A stretch of DNA of 53,236 nt from Thioalkalivibrio thiocyanoxidans ARh2 (GCF_000385215.1 NZ_ARQK01000042.1:1-53236); one strand, 5' to 3'. Counted from the first letter of the stretch, positions 36,058 through 45,255 are shown. Notes: generated by a model not told the origin, from the sequence alone. A program made the numbers and translations.

Positions 36058-37623
36058 CTACAGGAGCGGCTCCACCGGTACCAGTCGTGTCACACCCGAA
36101 AGGAAGCGCCGCCAGATACCGGCCTTCGGATCGGTGCGATAGAGCGTGCCCTCGTCGTCCGTCCAGACCGGCCAGCCCTCGTCATCCAGCCGCACCTGAT
36201 ACGCCAGCTCCGGCCGCGTGCTGTGCTCGTACAGCTCCAGCAGTTCCTGCACGATCTCCGGCTCGCGCAGGAACACGCCCAGCTCGGTGTTGGTGTATCG
36301 CGAGCGCGGATCCAGGTTGAACGAGCCGACAAACCCTTCCTCGCGGTCGATGATCAGCGCCTTGGTATGCAGGCTCGCATGCGACGAACCGATCCCCATA
36401 TCGCGATCCTCGGCCGCGCGCGGCGGCAATGCGGTCGGGCGCAGCTCGTGCAACTCCACCCCGGCCTCCAATAGAACGGGCCGGCGCCGCGAGTAGCCGC
36501 TATGGGTAAAGGCCACATCATTCGCCGCCAGCGAGTTCGTCAGCACGCTCACCCGCACGCCCCGCTCGCGCATCGCGACCAGCTGCGCCGTGCCGTCCCG
36601 CCGCGGCACGAAGTACGGCGAGATCATCAACAACTCGTGCTCCACCTCGTCCAGTCGCCGCGCCACCGCCTCGGCCACCCCCTCGCGATTGTGCTCGTGC
36701 CCCTTCGCCTTGCCCACGTCATCCACGACCAGCTTCGCCTGATCCGTCCAGGTGTAGGCCCCGGCATCATCAATCGGCTGGGCGAGGGGCACGCCATTCA
36801 GCGGTTCCAGCGTCAGCAACGGATGTTCCTGGTGCTCGGCCCGCCAGGCATCGAGCTTGTCCCGGTGGCGTGCGAGCTTCTCCGGGTCCTGTTCCACCCG
36901 GCGCATGCGCTCCAGTTCGATTGCCGCCCGGCTGTTCCAGTACTCCACGAACGAATGACCCACCTCCGTCGCCAGCGGGCCGACCATGACCAGATCCAGA
37001 TCCGTGAAGTTGTAATACGGGCTGACCTCGAAGTACTCGTCCCCGATGTTGCGCCCGCCGATAATCGCCAGATGCCCATCCACCACCCACGTCTTGTTGT
37101 GCATGCGGTGGTTCAGGTCACTGCCGCGAAAGACAAACTCCACCCCCGCGCGCACCGCCCCCCGGCGCGTACGAAATGGGTTGAACACGCGAACCTCGAT
37201 ATTGGGATGCTGATTGACCGCGGCCAGCAGGTCATCACTGCCGCGTAAATCCATGTCGTCCAGCAACAGCGATACCGCCACGCCCCGGTCCGCCGCATCC
37301 AGCAGCTCCCCGAGCAGCGTGCGACCGGCCACGTCATCGCGCCAGATGTAGTACTGGATATGGATGCGCTCCTGCGCCTTGCGCGCACTCTGCACCCGCC
37401 ACTGGAAGGCCTCCGCCCCGGTATCCAGCAGCCGGAACCCCGTCTGCCCGTCGTCCTCGACCGCTGGAAGGCTGCCCAGCCAGGTCGCCAGTTCGCCTTC
37501 GGCCGTCGGCGCCTGCGGAACACGATCCACCCGGTCCGGTGCCGGCTGCATCGGGGTACAGGCCGCCAGAAACGCCAGCAGCAACGCCGCAAGCAGCGGC
37601 TGAAGCCACGTACGCGCGTTCAT
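36058..37623 (-). CDS. Phospholipase D-family lipoprotein (cardiolipin synthase-like)
   Basis: This is a PLD-superfamily protein with two HxKx4D motifs, HNKTWVVDGHLAIIGGRNIG and HTKALIIDREEGFVGSFNLD, as in ClsC-type cardiolipin synthases. From ATG 37623 it is 521 aa. It begins with a lipoprotein signal (LLAALLLAFLAACTP, lipobox LAAC), so it is expected on the periplasmic membrane face. The frame is open upstream to 37713, but only 37623 puts the signal at the start; its ribosome site is weak. A ymdB-like partner is not present. Substrate (phosphatidylglycerol/phosphatidylethanolamine) is inferred from family. Confidence 0.83.
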   Translation of the reverse strand: MNARTWLQPLLAALLLAFLAACTPMQPAPDRVDRVPQAPTAEGELATWLGSLPAVEDDGQTGFRLLDTGAEAFQWRVQSARKAQERIHIQYYIWRDDVAGRTLLGELLDAADRGVAVSLLLDDMDLRGSDDLLAAVNQHPNIEVRVFNPFRTRRGAVRAGVEFVFRGSDLNHRMHNKTWVVDGHLAIIGGRNIGDEYFEVSPYYNFTDLDLVMVGPLATEVGHSFVEYWNSRAAIELERMRRVEQDPEKLARHRDKLDAWRAEHQEHPLLTLEPLNGVPLAQPIDDAGAYTWTDQAKLVVDDVGKAKGHEHNREGVAEAVARRLDEVEHELLMISPYFVPRRDGTAQLVAMRERGVRVSVLTNSLAANDVAFTHSGYSRRRPVLLEAGVELHELRPTALPPRAAEDRDMGIGSSHASLHTKALIIDREEGFVGSFNLDPRSRYTNTELGVFLREPEIVQELLELYEHSTRPELAYQVRLDDEGWPVWTDDEGTLYRTDPKAGIWRRFLSGVTRLVPVEPLL

Positions 37624-37716
37624 TCGCAGATGTCCGACACCCGCCCCCAACGAAGCACCCATACCGGCAGCATGTACCGACCGTGCGAACCTTTCCATGG
37701 TCCGTATCCCCAAAAC

Positions 37717-37750
37717 AAAAAAGCGAGCCGGGAGACCCGGCTCGCTTTCT
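37717..37750 (-). terminator. Intrinsic terminator after tRNA-Val
   Basis: On the minus strand AAGCGAGCCGGG-TCT-CCCGGCTCGCTT is followed by TTTT. The 12-bp stem lies 9 nt after the tRNA 3' end. Confidence 0.93.
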
Positions 37751-37758
37751 CAAAATGC

Positions 37759-37835
37759 TGGTAGGCGCGATTGGACTCGAACCAACGACCCCCACCATGT
37801 CAAGGTGGTGCTCTAACCAACTGAGCTACGCGCCT
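37759..37835 (-). tRNA. tRNA-Val (GAC)
   Basis: The minus strand reads AGGCGCGTAGCTCAGTTGGT, then anticodon stem CCACC with loop TTGACAT (anticodon GAC) and GGTGG, then T arm GGTTCGAGTCC. The acceptor end CGCGCCT is followed by A and an encoded CCA. All four stems pair; length is 77 nt. The gene marks the boundary before the accessory region but no attachment-site repeat was found. Confidence 0.96.
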
Positions 37836-38040
37836 GTCGTCTTCGAGCCGCGTATTCTACGCGCTCCCCGCCCCCTGTCAAAGCCTATCGCACCGCGACG
37901 CCCCCAGACCGCTCTCACCCGCTCCACTCGTCGCAAATGACACTGCTGGTCCGCGTCACCACCTCACGGCAACGGCCTCGTCACCCCTGACGCAACTCCC
38001 CTTCCTCACCACCCGTGCCCCCTCGCCATTCCCGCCGCAG

Positions 38041-38172
38041 CCCCTCCTCGTCATCCCGACCGCAACCCCCTCCTCGTCATCCCGGCCGCACCCCCCTCCT
38101 CGTCGTCCCGGCCGCAGCAACACCCCCCTCCCCGTCATCCCGGCCGTAGCGAAGCGGAGAGCCGGGATCTCC
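38041..38172 (+). repeat. Array of half-REP units ending in a full REP
   Basis: Four near-copies of CTCCTCGTCATCCCGGCCGC are spaced 26-31 nt apart (first ~38045, last ~38128). Only the last continues into AGCGAAGCGGAGAGCCGGGA to close the palindrome (38134-38172). Stretches of C-runs separate the units. The remainder of 37836-38263 shows no gene. Confidence 0.7.
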
Positions 38173-38263
38173 CAACGCAAGCCACCCCCACAACCAACCC
38201 AGACAGGACAACCGCGCCCGGAATCGGTAAGGTCTCCACAGAACGAAAACGGACGTACGTCAC

Positions 38264-41200
38264 ATGGATGGACTCGCGGCCCGCCCGGCCCACGCCGAAG
38301 AATCCGGCCCCGCCCCCATTGCCGCGCCGGAGCAGGTCGAGGCCTTTCTCGACCGCTGGCGCGACACTGGCGGCAGCGAGCGCGCCAACTACCAGCTCTT
38401 CCTCACCGAGCTGTGCGCGCTGCTGGACCTGCCCCAGCCCGACCCGGCCAGCGACGACACCCGCGACAACGCCTACGTCTTCGAGCGCCGCGTCACCATC
38501 CGCAACCCGGACGGCAGCGAAAACCGCGGCTACATCGACCTCTACCGCCGCGGCTGCTTCGTGCTGGAGGCCAAGCAGACCGGCAAGGGCCTGCACACCC
38601 AGGGCTGGGACAAGGCCATGCTCGCCGCGCAGAACCAGGCCGACCAGTACGTGCGCGCCCTGCCGGAAGACGAAGGCCGCCCGCCGTTCATCGTGGTCAC
38701 CGATGTTGGCCGCAGCCTCGAGCTCTACGCCGAGTTCTCCCGCTCCGGCGGCACCTACGTCCCCTTCCCGGACCCGAGCCGCCACCGCATCCGCCTGGAA
38801 GACCTGCGCGACCCCGAGATCCAGCAGCGCCTGCGCCACCTGTGGCTGGCGCCCGACCAGCTCGACGCCAGCAAGCACGCCGCCCGCGTCACCCGCGAGG
38901 TCAGCGCGCGCCTGGCCGAACTGGCCAAATCCCTCGAACAGCAGGGCTTTGATGTCGAGCGCGTCGCCCACTTCCTCAAGCGCTGCCTGTTCACCATGTT
39001 CAGCGAGGACGTCGAACTCCTGCCCAAGGGCAGCTTCACCGCCCTGCTCGAGCGCCTGCAGCAAAACCCGGAACACTTCCCCGACGCCATGCGCTCGCTG
39101 TGGGAGACGATGAACACCGGCGGCTACGAAGGCCAGCTGATGCACAAGGTGCAGCGCTTCAACGGCGGCCTGTTCCAGAACATCGACCCCATCCCGCTCA
39201 ACGCCGACCAGATCGGCCTGCTCATCCAGGCCGGCAAGGCCGACTGGCGCTTCGTCGAACCCGCCATCTTCGGCACCCTGCTGGAACGCGCGCTGGACCC
39301 GCGCGAACGCCACAAGCTCGGCGCCCACTACACCCCGCGCGCCTACGTGGAACGCCTGGTCATGCCCACGCTCATCGAGCCCCTGCGCGCCGAATGGAAC
39401 ACCGTGCAGGTCGCCGCCGAGGCCTGGCTGCAGCAGAACAAGCCCGACAAGGCCCTGGACGAACTGCACCGCTTCCACCAGCGCCTGCGCGAAGTGCGCG
39501 TGCTCGACCCCGCCTGCGGCTCCGGCAACTTCCTCTACGTCGCGCTGGAACACCTCAAGCGCCTCGAAGGCGAAGTGCTCAACCTCATCCGGGACTTGAG
39601 CGCCGGCCAGGCCACCTTCGACACCGAAGGCCTCACCGTCGACCCGCACCAGTTCCTCGGGCTCGAGATCAACCCGCGCGCCGCCGCCATCGCTGAAATC
39701 GTGCTGTGGATCGGCTACCTGCAATGGCACTACCGCCTGCACGGCCGCCTCAGCCTGCCCGAACCCATCCTGCGCGACTTCCACAACATCGAATGCCGCG
39801 ACGCGCTGATCGAATTTGATGCCCGCGAACCCATGACCGACGAGCACGGCCAGCCCGTCACCATCTGGGACGGCATCAGCTACAAGAAAAGCCCCGTGAC
39901 GGGCGAACTCATCCCCGACGAGACCGCCCGCACCCCCGTCTACCACTACAGCAACCCGCGCCGCACCGAATGGCCCGAAGCCGACTACATCGTCGGCAAC
40001 CCACCGTTTATCGGCGAAAAACGGATGCGAGACGCGCTGGGCGACGGTTACACCGAAGCTGTCCGCGCCACCTATACCGAGCTGCCCGCCTGCGACTTCG
40101 TCATGTACTGGTGGCACAAAGCGGCCGAACTCGTATCGAAAGGCGCGGTTCGGCGTTTCGGCTTCATCACCACCAACAGCATCGTCCAGAGCCGTAACCG
40201 GGGTGTCGTCGATCCCCATCTGCGCAGATCACTCGCCTTGCTGTTCGCCATCCCGGACCACCCCTGGGTGGATTCCGTCGACGGCGCCGCCGTCCGTATC
40301 GCGATGACGGTGGGCGGACAAGCGCCCGCCCCGGGCATCCTTCAGCGCGTACGCACCGAAGAGGATTCCGGCGATGAAGCGCGGACCATCGAGTTTCTGG
40401 AACGACGGGGCATCCTGTTCGCCGACCTCACCGCCGGCGCCGCCTTGGTGGATGCGCAGCCCCTCGCCTCGAACGACGGGCTGGTCTTTCAGGGCGTGAA
40501 GCTGGTCGGCAACGGCTTCCTCGTCAATCCGGAGCAGCGACATCACTGGCTCGCCGAGAACCCCGACTGGGCTCGCTTCCTCCCGCAACTCATAGCCGGA
40601 TCAGACCTCACGAAGCGACGTGAACCACGCTATTGCATCGACTTTTTCGGCTTGGACGAAGGCGACGCAAAAGATGCCTTTCCGCCGGGTTTTCAGAAAG
40701 TCGTCGACGAAGTAAGACCACACCGCGAACACAACAAGGACCGATTTTTCAGAGAGAACTGGTGGCTCTTTGGGCGTGGCCGCGGCGAAATGAGAGCCGC
40801 GCTGCGCGGGTTGTCCAGGTACATCGCCACCAGCGAAGTCTCCAAGCACCGATATTTCGTCCTTCTTGACCGTGCCACTACGCTTGCCGACGGCTCGCTG
40901 GCAGTCATCGCCCTTGAGGAGCCACATTTCTTCGGCATTCTCAGCAGCCGGCTCCATGTCCGGTGGGCACTTGCCCAGGGGGGTACGTTGGAAGACCGGC
41001 CGCGCTGGCAGAATGGTCCTTGTTTCCTGAACTTTCCCTTCCCGGAACTCGACGACCCGCAGCCCGCCACCATCGGCGACCTCGCCGAACGCATCGACGC
41101 TCACCGCAAGGCACGCCAGGCCGAACACCCGGACCTCACCCTCACCGGCATGTACAACGTGCTGGAAAAACTGCGCGCCGAAGAACCGCTGACCGACAAG

Positions 41201-41743
41201 GAACGCACCATCCACGAACAGGGCCTCGTCTCCCTGCTGCGCGAACTGCACGACGACCTCGACCGCGCCGTCTTCGACGCCTACGGCTGGAACGACCTCG
41301 CCGACCGCCTTGTCGGCCGCCCCGGCGCCACCACCCCGCTGCCGGACAAGCCCGCCGACCAGGCCGAAGCCGAAGAAGAACTCCTCAGCCGCCTCGTCGC
41401 CCTCAACGCCGAACGCGCCGCCGAAGAAGCCCAGGGCCACATCCGCTGGCTGCGCCCCGACTTCCAGGCCCCCGAAGCCACCCAGACCACCGCCACACTG
41501 GACGCCAAACCCGAGGCCGCCGCCGAGACCGCGACCGAACCGGCCAAAAAGCCCACCTGGCCCAAATCCATGCCCGACCAGGTCGAAGCCGTCCGCCGCC
41601 TCCTCGCCATCGGCCCCCAGACCCCGGAAGCCCTGGCCAGCCACTTCAAGCGCAAACCCACGAAGTCCATCACCCAGGTCCTCGCCGCCCTCCAAATCCT
41701 CGGCCAGGCCACCACCGACAACGACCACTGGCGCCTGACATGA
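38264..41743 (+). CDS. MmeI-like single-chain restriction-methylase (adenine MTase) with C-terminal wHTH
   Basis: This 1159 aa protein probably cuts and methylates DNA in one chain (type IIL/IIG). An N-terminal nuclease-like motif, GYIDLYRRGCFVLEAKQ (D92, E102, K104), lines up with the PD-(D/E)XK site of MmeI. The methyltransferase has motif I DPACGSGNF (from D415) and motif IV NPPF (N579). A target-recognition region and helical part follow. The last ~45 residues look like a winged helix (VEAVRRLLAIGPQTPEALAS). The stretch 500-900 has looser codon use than the rest. No drm or BREX partner is nearby; DISARM DrmMI is the main alternative. Confidence 0.82.
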   Translation: MDGLAARPAHAEESGPAPIAAPEQVEAFLDRWRDTGGSERANYQLFLTELCALLDLPQPDPASDDTRDNAYVFERRVTIRNPDGSENRGYIDLYRRGCFVLEAKQTGKGLHTQGWDKAMLAAQNQADQYVRALPEDEGRPPFIVVTDVGRSLELYAEFSRSGGTYVPFPDPSRHRIRLEDLRDPEIQQRLRHLWLAPDQLDASKHAARVTREVSARLAELAKSLEQQGFDVERVAHFLKRCLFTMFSEDVELLPKGSFTALLERLQQNPEHFPDAMRSLWETMNTGGYEGQLMHKVQRFNGGLFQNIDPIPLNADQIGLLIQAGKADWRFVEPAIFGTLLERALDPRERHKLGAHYTPRAYVERLVMPTLIEPLRAEWNTVQVAAEAWLQQNKPDKALDELHRFHQRLREVRVLDPACGSGNFLYVALEHLKRLEGEVLNLIRDLSAGQATFDTEGLTVDPHQFLGLEINPRAAAIAEIVLWIGYLQWHYRLHGRLSLPEPILRDFHNIECRDALIEFDAREPMTDEHGQPVTIWDGISYKKSPVTGELIPDETARTPVYHYSNPRRTEWPEADYIVGNPPFIGEKRMRDALGDGYTEAVRATYTELPACDFVMYWWHKAAELVSKGAVRRFGFITTNSIVQSRNRGVVDPHLRRSLALLFAIPDHPWVDSVDGAAVRIAMTVGGQAPAPGILQRVRTEEDSGDEARTIEFLERRGILFADLTAGAALVDAQPLASNDGLVFQGVKLVGNGFLVNPEQRHHWLAENPDWARFLPQLIAGSDLTKRREPRYCIDFFGLDEGDAKDAFPPGFQKVVDEVRPHREHNKDRFFRENWWLFGRGRGEMRAALRGLSRYIATSEVSKHRYFVLLDRATTLADGSLAVIALEEPHFFGILSSRLHVRWALAQGGTLEDRPRWQNGPCFLNFPFPELDDPQPATIGDLAERIDAHRKARQAEHPDLTLTGMYNVLEKLRAEEPLTDKERTIHEQGLVSLLRELHDDLDRAVFDAYGWNDLADRLVGRPGATTPLPDKPADQAEAEEELLSRLVALNAERAAEEAQGHIRWLRPDFQAPEATQTTATLDAKPEAAAETATEPAKKPTWPKSMPDQVEAVRRLLAIGPQTPEALASHFKRKPTKSITQVLAALQILGQATTDNDHWRLT

Positions 41744-41968
41744 CAATCGCGCATAAGCACAACGGATTCATGGCCCATCGTGGGCGCCAACCGCAGCGAC
41801 CGCTGAGCGAGCTTTCCCTGCACTGAGCACCACCACGCACACACATCCCACTAATTTCAATTCCTTTTTCTACACGGTGAGACCGGACCAACATTCAACT
41901 AAACACACGCGCACGTTAATCCAATAACCGTGCCCCTACCCAATCACAGCTAGTGAATCGGAGGCGTC

Positions 41969-42592
41969 GTGGAAGAAAGCATATTAGTGGCTGTATTCTT
42001 GTTTGCCGTATTAGTTTTCTACGTCCCATTTTTGCTCATTGTAACGAAAGGCCTTGTTGCTAAGAATGGAAGGCGGCAGTTCTTCCGATCTATAAAAAAC
42101 ATCCTTCATCGAGAACCCGACGATTCAAGGGCTATTGAACAAATTTCGATCATTTACAGACAAGTATCGGGCAGCAATCAGGAATTCTCAAAGCGATACC
42201 GAACTCCGATCGATATATGCGAAGATCTCCTAACTCGTGTGACCGGCTATACGCCTTTTATTTTCAATCTGCATTATTCCCTAAGTTTTACTGAAGAGGA
42301 AATAAGCCGATTGGCAAGCATCATTAAATCAATTGAAAATGATCTTCCATTCGTGGCTCTATCGCCAAAGCATGGAAACCAGCTCGAGATGTTAAAGCTA
42401 GCTTATGACTCCAATGATTCAGAGATGGGGTTCAATGGCTTAAAGCAGCTAGCAAAGGACATCAAGTTCCTAGAGTCGACAATTGAAACCAAAGATAAGA
42501 AGAACCGGGCCTCAATTGCAGTCTCTGTGATTGGTGTAATTCTTACCATCGCATTTGGCGGAGTTTCACTATTTCAAATATATACAAATTGA
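41969..42592 (+). CDS. AT-rich two-helix membrane protein, unknown function
   Basis: This 207 aa protein starts at a GTG behind GGAG (41960-41963). It has a transmembrane helix at about residues 6-28 (LVAVFLFAVLVFYVPFLLIV) and another at the C-terminus (IAVSVIGVILTIAFGGVSLF). About 150 helical cytoplasmic or periplasmic residues lie between them. I do not recognise the family. Base and codon use are far more AT-rich than any neighbour, and upstream spacer 41850-41960 is also AT-rich, so it was probably acquired. Position next to a restriction-methylase makes a defence role thinkable, not shown. The 42593-42650 spacer shows nothing. Confidence 0.7.
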   Translation: MEESILVAVFLFAVLVFYVPFLLIVTKGLVAKNGRRQFFRSIKNILHREPDDSRAIEQISIIYRQVSGSNQEFSKRYRTPIDICEDLLTRVTGYTPFIFNLHYSLSFTEEEISRLASIIKSIENDLPFVALSPKHGNQLEMLKLAYDSNDSEMGFNGLKQLAKDIKFLESTIETKDKKNRASIAVSVIGVILTIAFGGVSLFQIYTN

Positions 42593-42659
42593 TCAATCCT
42601 CTAACATTAGGTACGGCAGATAACGGAGTCGGATCACGTCAACTCTCTGTAGTCTGGCC

Positions 42660-43440
42660 GGCATCGACCTGGCGTTAGACGACCGCGTGCCGCAGCCCCT
42701 CCTCGCGGTTGGTGCGCCGCTGTTCTATGTCGGGACAGGCGCTGTTCGCGCTCGGCGAACTCGGTGGGGAGGGTCGGGGGAAAGCGCTGGCAGCGGCATG
42801 GGCGGGCTGGCGCTGCTTGGGCGGGCTGGCGCTGCTGCGGGCCGGGCGTGTGTTGAGTAGGCACAGACACCTCCTGGTGGTGGACACTGAACTCGGTAGC
42901 GGCCGTGGGCCCACGCCGGCGGGCTTCCTCGCCAAGGAATTCGATGCCAAAAAAATGGAATGACGTTGTCCGCTTCCGCAGCGCCGGAGCGTTCTACCAA
43001 CCACTCGCGGAACCGCTGGAAGAACGCGGAAAACACCTACCCCCCGAACCAGAGGAAATCTGCGTCGCTGAACGCCGCCGACACCTTCTTGACCCGCCCC
43101 CGGTGGACCCAGCCGGAAAAGTCAGGTTGCACCTAGCGCGGACGTGCGGCAAGCAGCAACGCGGGGTCGCTGTATTCGACCGCTTCGACCCCACCATAGA
43201 CCGGGCCATCGGTGCGCGGATGGCTCAGCACAATCGGGGCCTCGTGGAGCGCCGGATCATACACCCGGGCGATTTCTTCCACGTCGGACTCGGAAAAGGT
43301 CAGGTCGCCGCCGCTGCTCGCCGTGTGCTGTCCGGCCCGTCAGATCGGGATACGCTTCAAGGCGGAGCCTCCGCTCTTCGTTCCGATGAGCGCAGACTAG
43401 AAGGCGCCCTACGGGCCGCGGGCGATGAAGGGGTTCAGAG
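42660..43440 (-). pseudogene. Decayed phage head protease/scaffold gene (Mu gpI-like)
   Basis: Three frames on the minus strand together give a recognisable phage protein. Block 1 (43133-43345) is AGQHTASSGG, DLTFSESDVEEIARVYDPAL, HEAPIVLSHPRTDGPVYGGV and ends in TAG. Block 2 (43037-43129) has SGWVHRGRVKKVSAAFSDAD and ends in TAG. Block 3 (42947-43036) has FSAFFQRFREWLVERSGAAE, then low-complexity Pro/Ala. The order and motifs (FTExDL, HEAPxVxGHP, RFKKVSASF, LRDWLIE) follow the protease/scaffold of Mu-like phages. Stops and shifts show it is dead. No other phage gene is recognised. Confidence 0.72.
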
Positions 43441-43443
43441 GGG

Positions 43444-44007
43444 TTACTGCATGCGGCCGTCAATTACCCGCTGCTTGTCATCGGGCAAGGGTTGATCATT
43501 CGCTTCCCGCAGTCTGCCCAGAAAGGCTTCCTTGTCCTTCTGCTGTTCGGCCTTTTCGCACAGCCTGCGTTGGGCGTTACTCACCTGTGCCAGCCAGACA
43601 AGCATGGACACGACGAAAAACAGGATCAAGACACCGGCCGCCGGCGGGAATGCTGCCCAGTATGGCTGCAGTACCTCAGGCGAGGCGGGCCCCACGACCG
43701 GCAAAGCGAGCATGAGCAACAGAAACGTAATTGCGACCGCAAAGATGCCAGCCAAGCGGATCCGAAGGCGGTGGACCACCGAAACCCGCCGAACCTTTTC
43801 TCTCCAGCCCATCTTCACGTCTTCTGCCACGAGGTGCTGGAGATGGGTAAGCAACAAGGTCACCACCCCCCCTGCGATCGCGGTTCCCGCCGAACCGCCC
43901 CAACGGGCATGAAGAAAGATGTCGTCATGCAGCTCATACGGTATCCAACACGCCCCCGCAAAGAGGGGCGCGAAAAATAAGACCGCTGCCGACAAGGCCC
44001 ATTTCAT
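43444..44007 (-). CDS. Four-helix membrane protein, second gene of an unrecognised pair
   Basis: This 187 aa protein has hydrophobic segments at about residues 3-22, 38-58, 84-105 and 120-143, then a charged cytoplasmic-looking tail (AQRRLCEKAEQQKDKEAFLG). Its ATG overlaps the stop of the 331 aa gene by 4 nt (ATGA), so the two are made together. I recognise no family. The arrangement, a soluble protein then a small multi-span protein, is common in abortive-infection systems, but that is only an analogy. GC is lower than in the housekeeping part. Confidence 0.72.
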   Translation of the reverse strand: MKWALSAAVLFFAPLFAGACWIPYELHDDIFLHARWGGSAGTAIAGGVVTLLLTHLQHLVAEDVKMGWREKVRRVSVVHRLRIRLAGIFAVAITFLLLMLALPVVGPASPEVLQPYWAAFPPAAGVLILFFVVSMLVWLAQVSNAQRRLCEKAEQQKDKEAFLGRLREANDQPLPDDKQRVIDGRMQ

Positions 44008-44999
44008 ACAGTTATCGATCCATCCTCAATCTTTTGCTCAAGCCATTCCTTCATAGAGTGGAACAGCTTGTTCCTGAGGGGTACCCCTTTTTCGCATTCT
44101 ATGTGCCGCTTCTCGGTCAGATACAGTGTCTCACCCTGGATCTTGCCCTGCTTGGTGTCCACAACCACATCCTCCATGTGGCTATGTCTTAGGTGCGTGG
44201 TTAGTGCCGTAATGGTGTTCTCGGCGGGATTACCAGGCCTCGTTGAACCACCCTTGCGCTTGACAGTGATCTGGACCTCCAGATTGTCTGCCCCCTCTAG
44301 GTCGTCGACCCCGAGGCCGTCCAATCCGCCACTGCTGAAGATCGCCTCAAGAACCTCCTTGCCCATGTCCGTCAAAACAAATCGAGTGCGAAGGTTACCC
44401 TTGTGGGTTGGACTGTCAGGCGCTGGTGTCTGTTCCCGCCGCATAAGCGGTGCGCCGATTTGCACCGAGCGCACTCCGCTCATCTGTGTCTTGGCGGTTA
44501 CGCTCAACTCCCGTTTTAGGACGATGACCTCGCCGTCTTCCAGCTTGTTAGCACATTCGAATAGTAGCCAGTTGAGGTGCCCTTCCAGATCCCGGTCCCG
44601 AAGCGCGAGCGATTGGACAACCACCATGTGGTTGTCGATAACCATGAAGTAGACGACTCCCTCGATAAATTCCCGCGCTTCCCCGGCGGAGGTCTTAGGC
44701 GCCCTGATCTGCTCTGTAGGCAGCTCCTCCAGATCCTCGTTCACGGTAACCGTCTGCTTGTTCTGCCCCAAAGCGTAGAGGATCATTTCACCAAAGAGGG
44801 CGTTACCGTCCTTGGCCTTGTGGTTGACACAGCGCCGGACTTGCTCGTCTGGATCGTCTCCCGTAACGGACTCGGCGCGCTGCTTAATGGTCTTGTATTC
44901 GTGATACAACACCGGCCTAAGCAGTTGCTCCAATGTCCTCCCGTTACTCAGGCCTTCCACGTAGCGATATTGAAAAGTCTTGGGTTTGCGCTCCGGCAT
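44004..44999 (-). CDS. Soluble protein of unknown family, first gene of the pair
   Basis: This 331 aa protein has no signal or membrane segment. It begins PKTFQYRYVEGLSNGRTLEQ and includes EFIEGVVYFMVIDNHMVVVQ, DLEGHLNWLLFECANKLEDG and a C-terminal half ending LRNKLFHSMKEWLEQKIEDG. A weak resemblance in layout to DUF4747-like proteins (ligand-fold front half, display of a short beta strand before a LNWLL helix) is noted but not relied on. Translationally coupled to the membrane protein after it. Flanked by a dead phage gene and repeat-filled DNA, it is a candidate sensor or regulator; function unknown. Confidence 0.7.
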   Translation of the reverse strand: MPERKPKTFQYRYVEGLSNGRTLEQLLRPVLYHEYKTIKQRAESVTGDDPDEQVRRCVNHKAKDGNALFGEMILYALGQNKQTVTVNEDLEELPTEQIRAPKTSAGEAREFIEGVVYFMVIDNHMVVVQSLALRDRDLEGHLNWLLFECANKLEDGEVIVLKRELSVTAKTQMSGVRSVQIGAPLMRREQTPAPDSPTHKGNLRTRFVLTDMGKEVLEAIFSSGGLDGLGVDDLEGADNLEVQITVKRKGGSTRPGNPAENTITALTTHLRHSHMEDVVVDTKQGKIQGETLYLTEKRHIECEKGVPLRNKLFHSMKEWLEQKIEDGSITV

Positions 45000-45033
45000 A
45001 TGTTCTCCCTGTCCTGTGGAAACGAATCATAGT

Positions 45034-45255
45034 AAAGAGGACACCCATCTTCTTCCAATGTAGCCACAGAAGGATCGGCGCCTCGCGGTCGGGAGGCACA
45101 CAATAAGGATTAAAGGCATGACGGGGTCGGACCACGGTAACGCATTGTAGAAAATGGACTTTCGGGCGCTCAAAGGCGATTTGTGAGCCTTAGACCAGGG
45201 ATTTCGCCCCCGAAATGGGGCCTTCACGCACTCTGGACAATCCCAGCTGTCCACT
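45034..45255. repeat. Accessory repeats: type II motif and long type III element
   Basis: GAGGACACCCATCTTCTTCC (within 45034-45056) recurs at 48267, 50048 and 52464. GGGGTCGGACCACGGTAAC (45121-45139) opens a longer element to about 45255. The longer element resembles 52566-52690 and more loosely 45604-45705, sharing the GAGCCTTA and CGAAATGGGG segments. A degenerate copy of the motif (GGCGGACCACGGCAACC) is at about 45300. No gene lies in 45000-45790. Confidence 0.65.

Noticed and set aside
38041..38172. Possible CRISPR array (regularly spaced units)
   Set aside because: Only four imperfect ~20-nt units separated by a few C-rich bases; no true spacers and no cas genes. It is a REP array.
38135..40219. 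Minus-strand frame of 694 codons across the restriction-methylase
   Set aside because: It is antisense to well-supported methylase motifs and rich in Val/Gly/Ala repeats only.
38264..41743. Full DISARM or BREX system
   Set aside because: Only the methylase-like gene is present. No drmA/B/C, pglZ, brxC or lon-like partner is seen up to 53 kb.
42709..42963. Short plus-strand frame in the 42.7 kb region
   Set aside because: The minus strand there carries phage-protein motifs. The plus frame has low-complexity Gly/Ala/Leu and no family.
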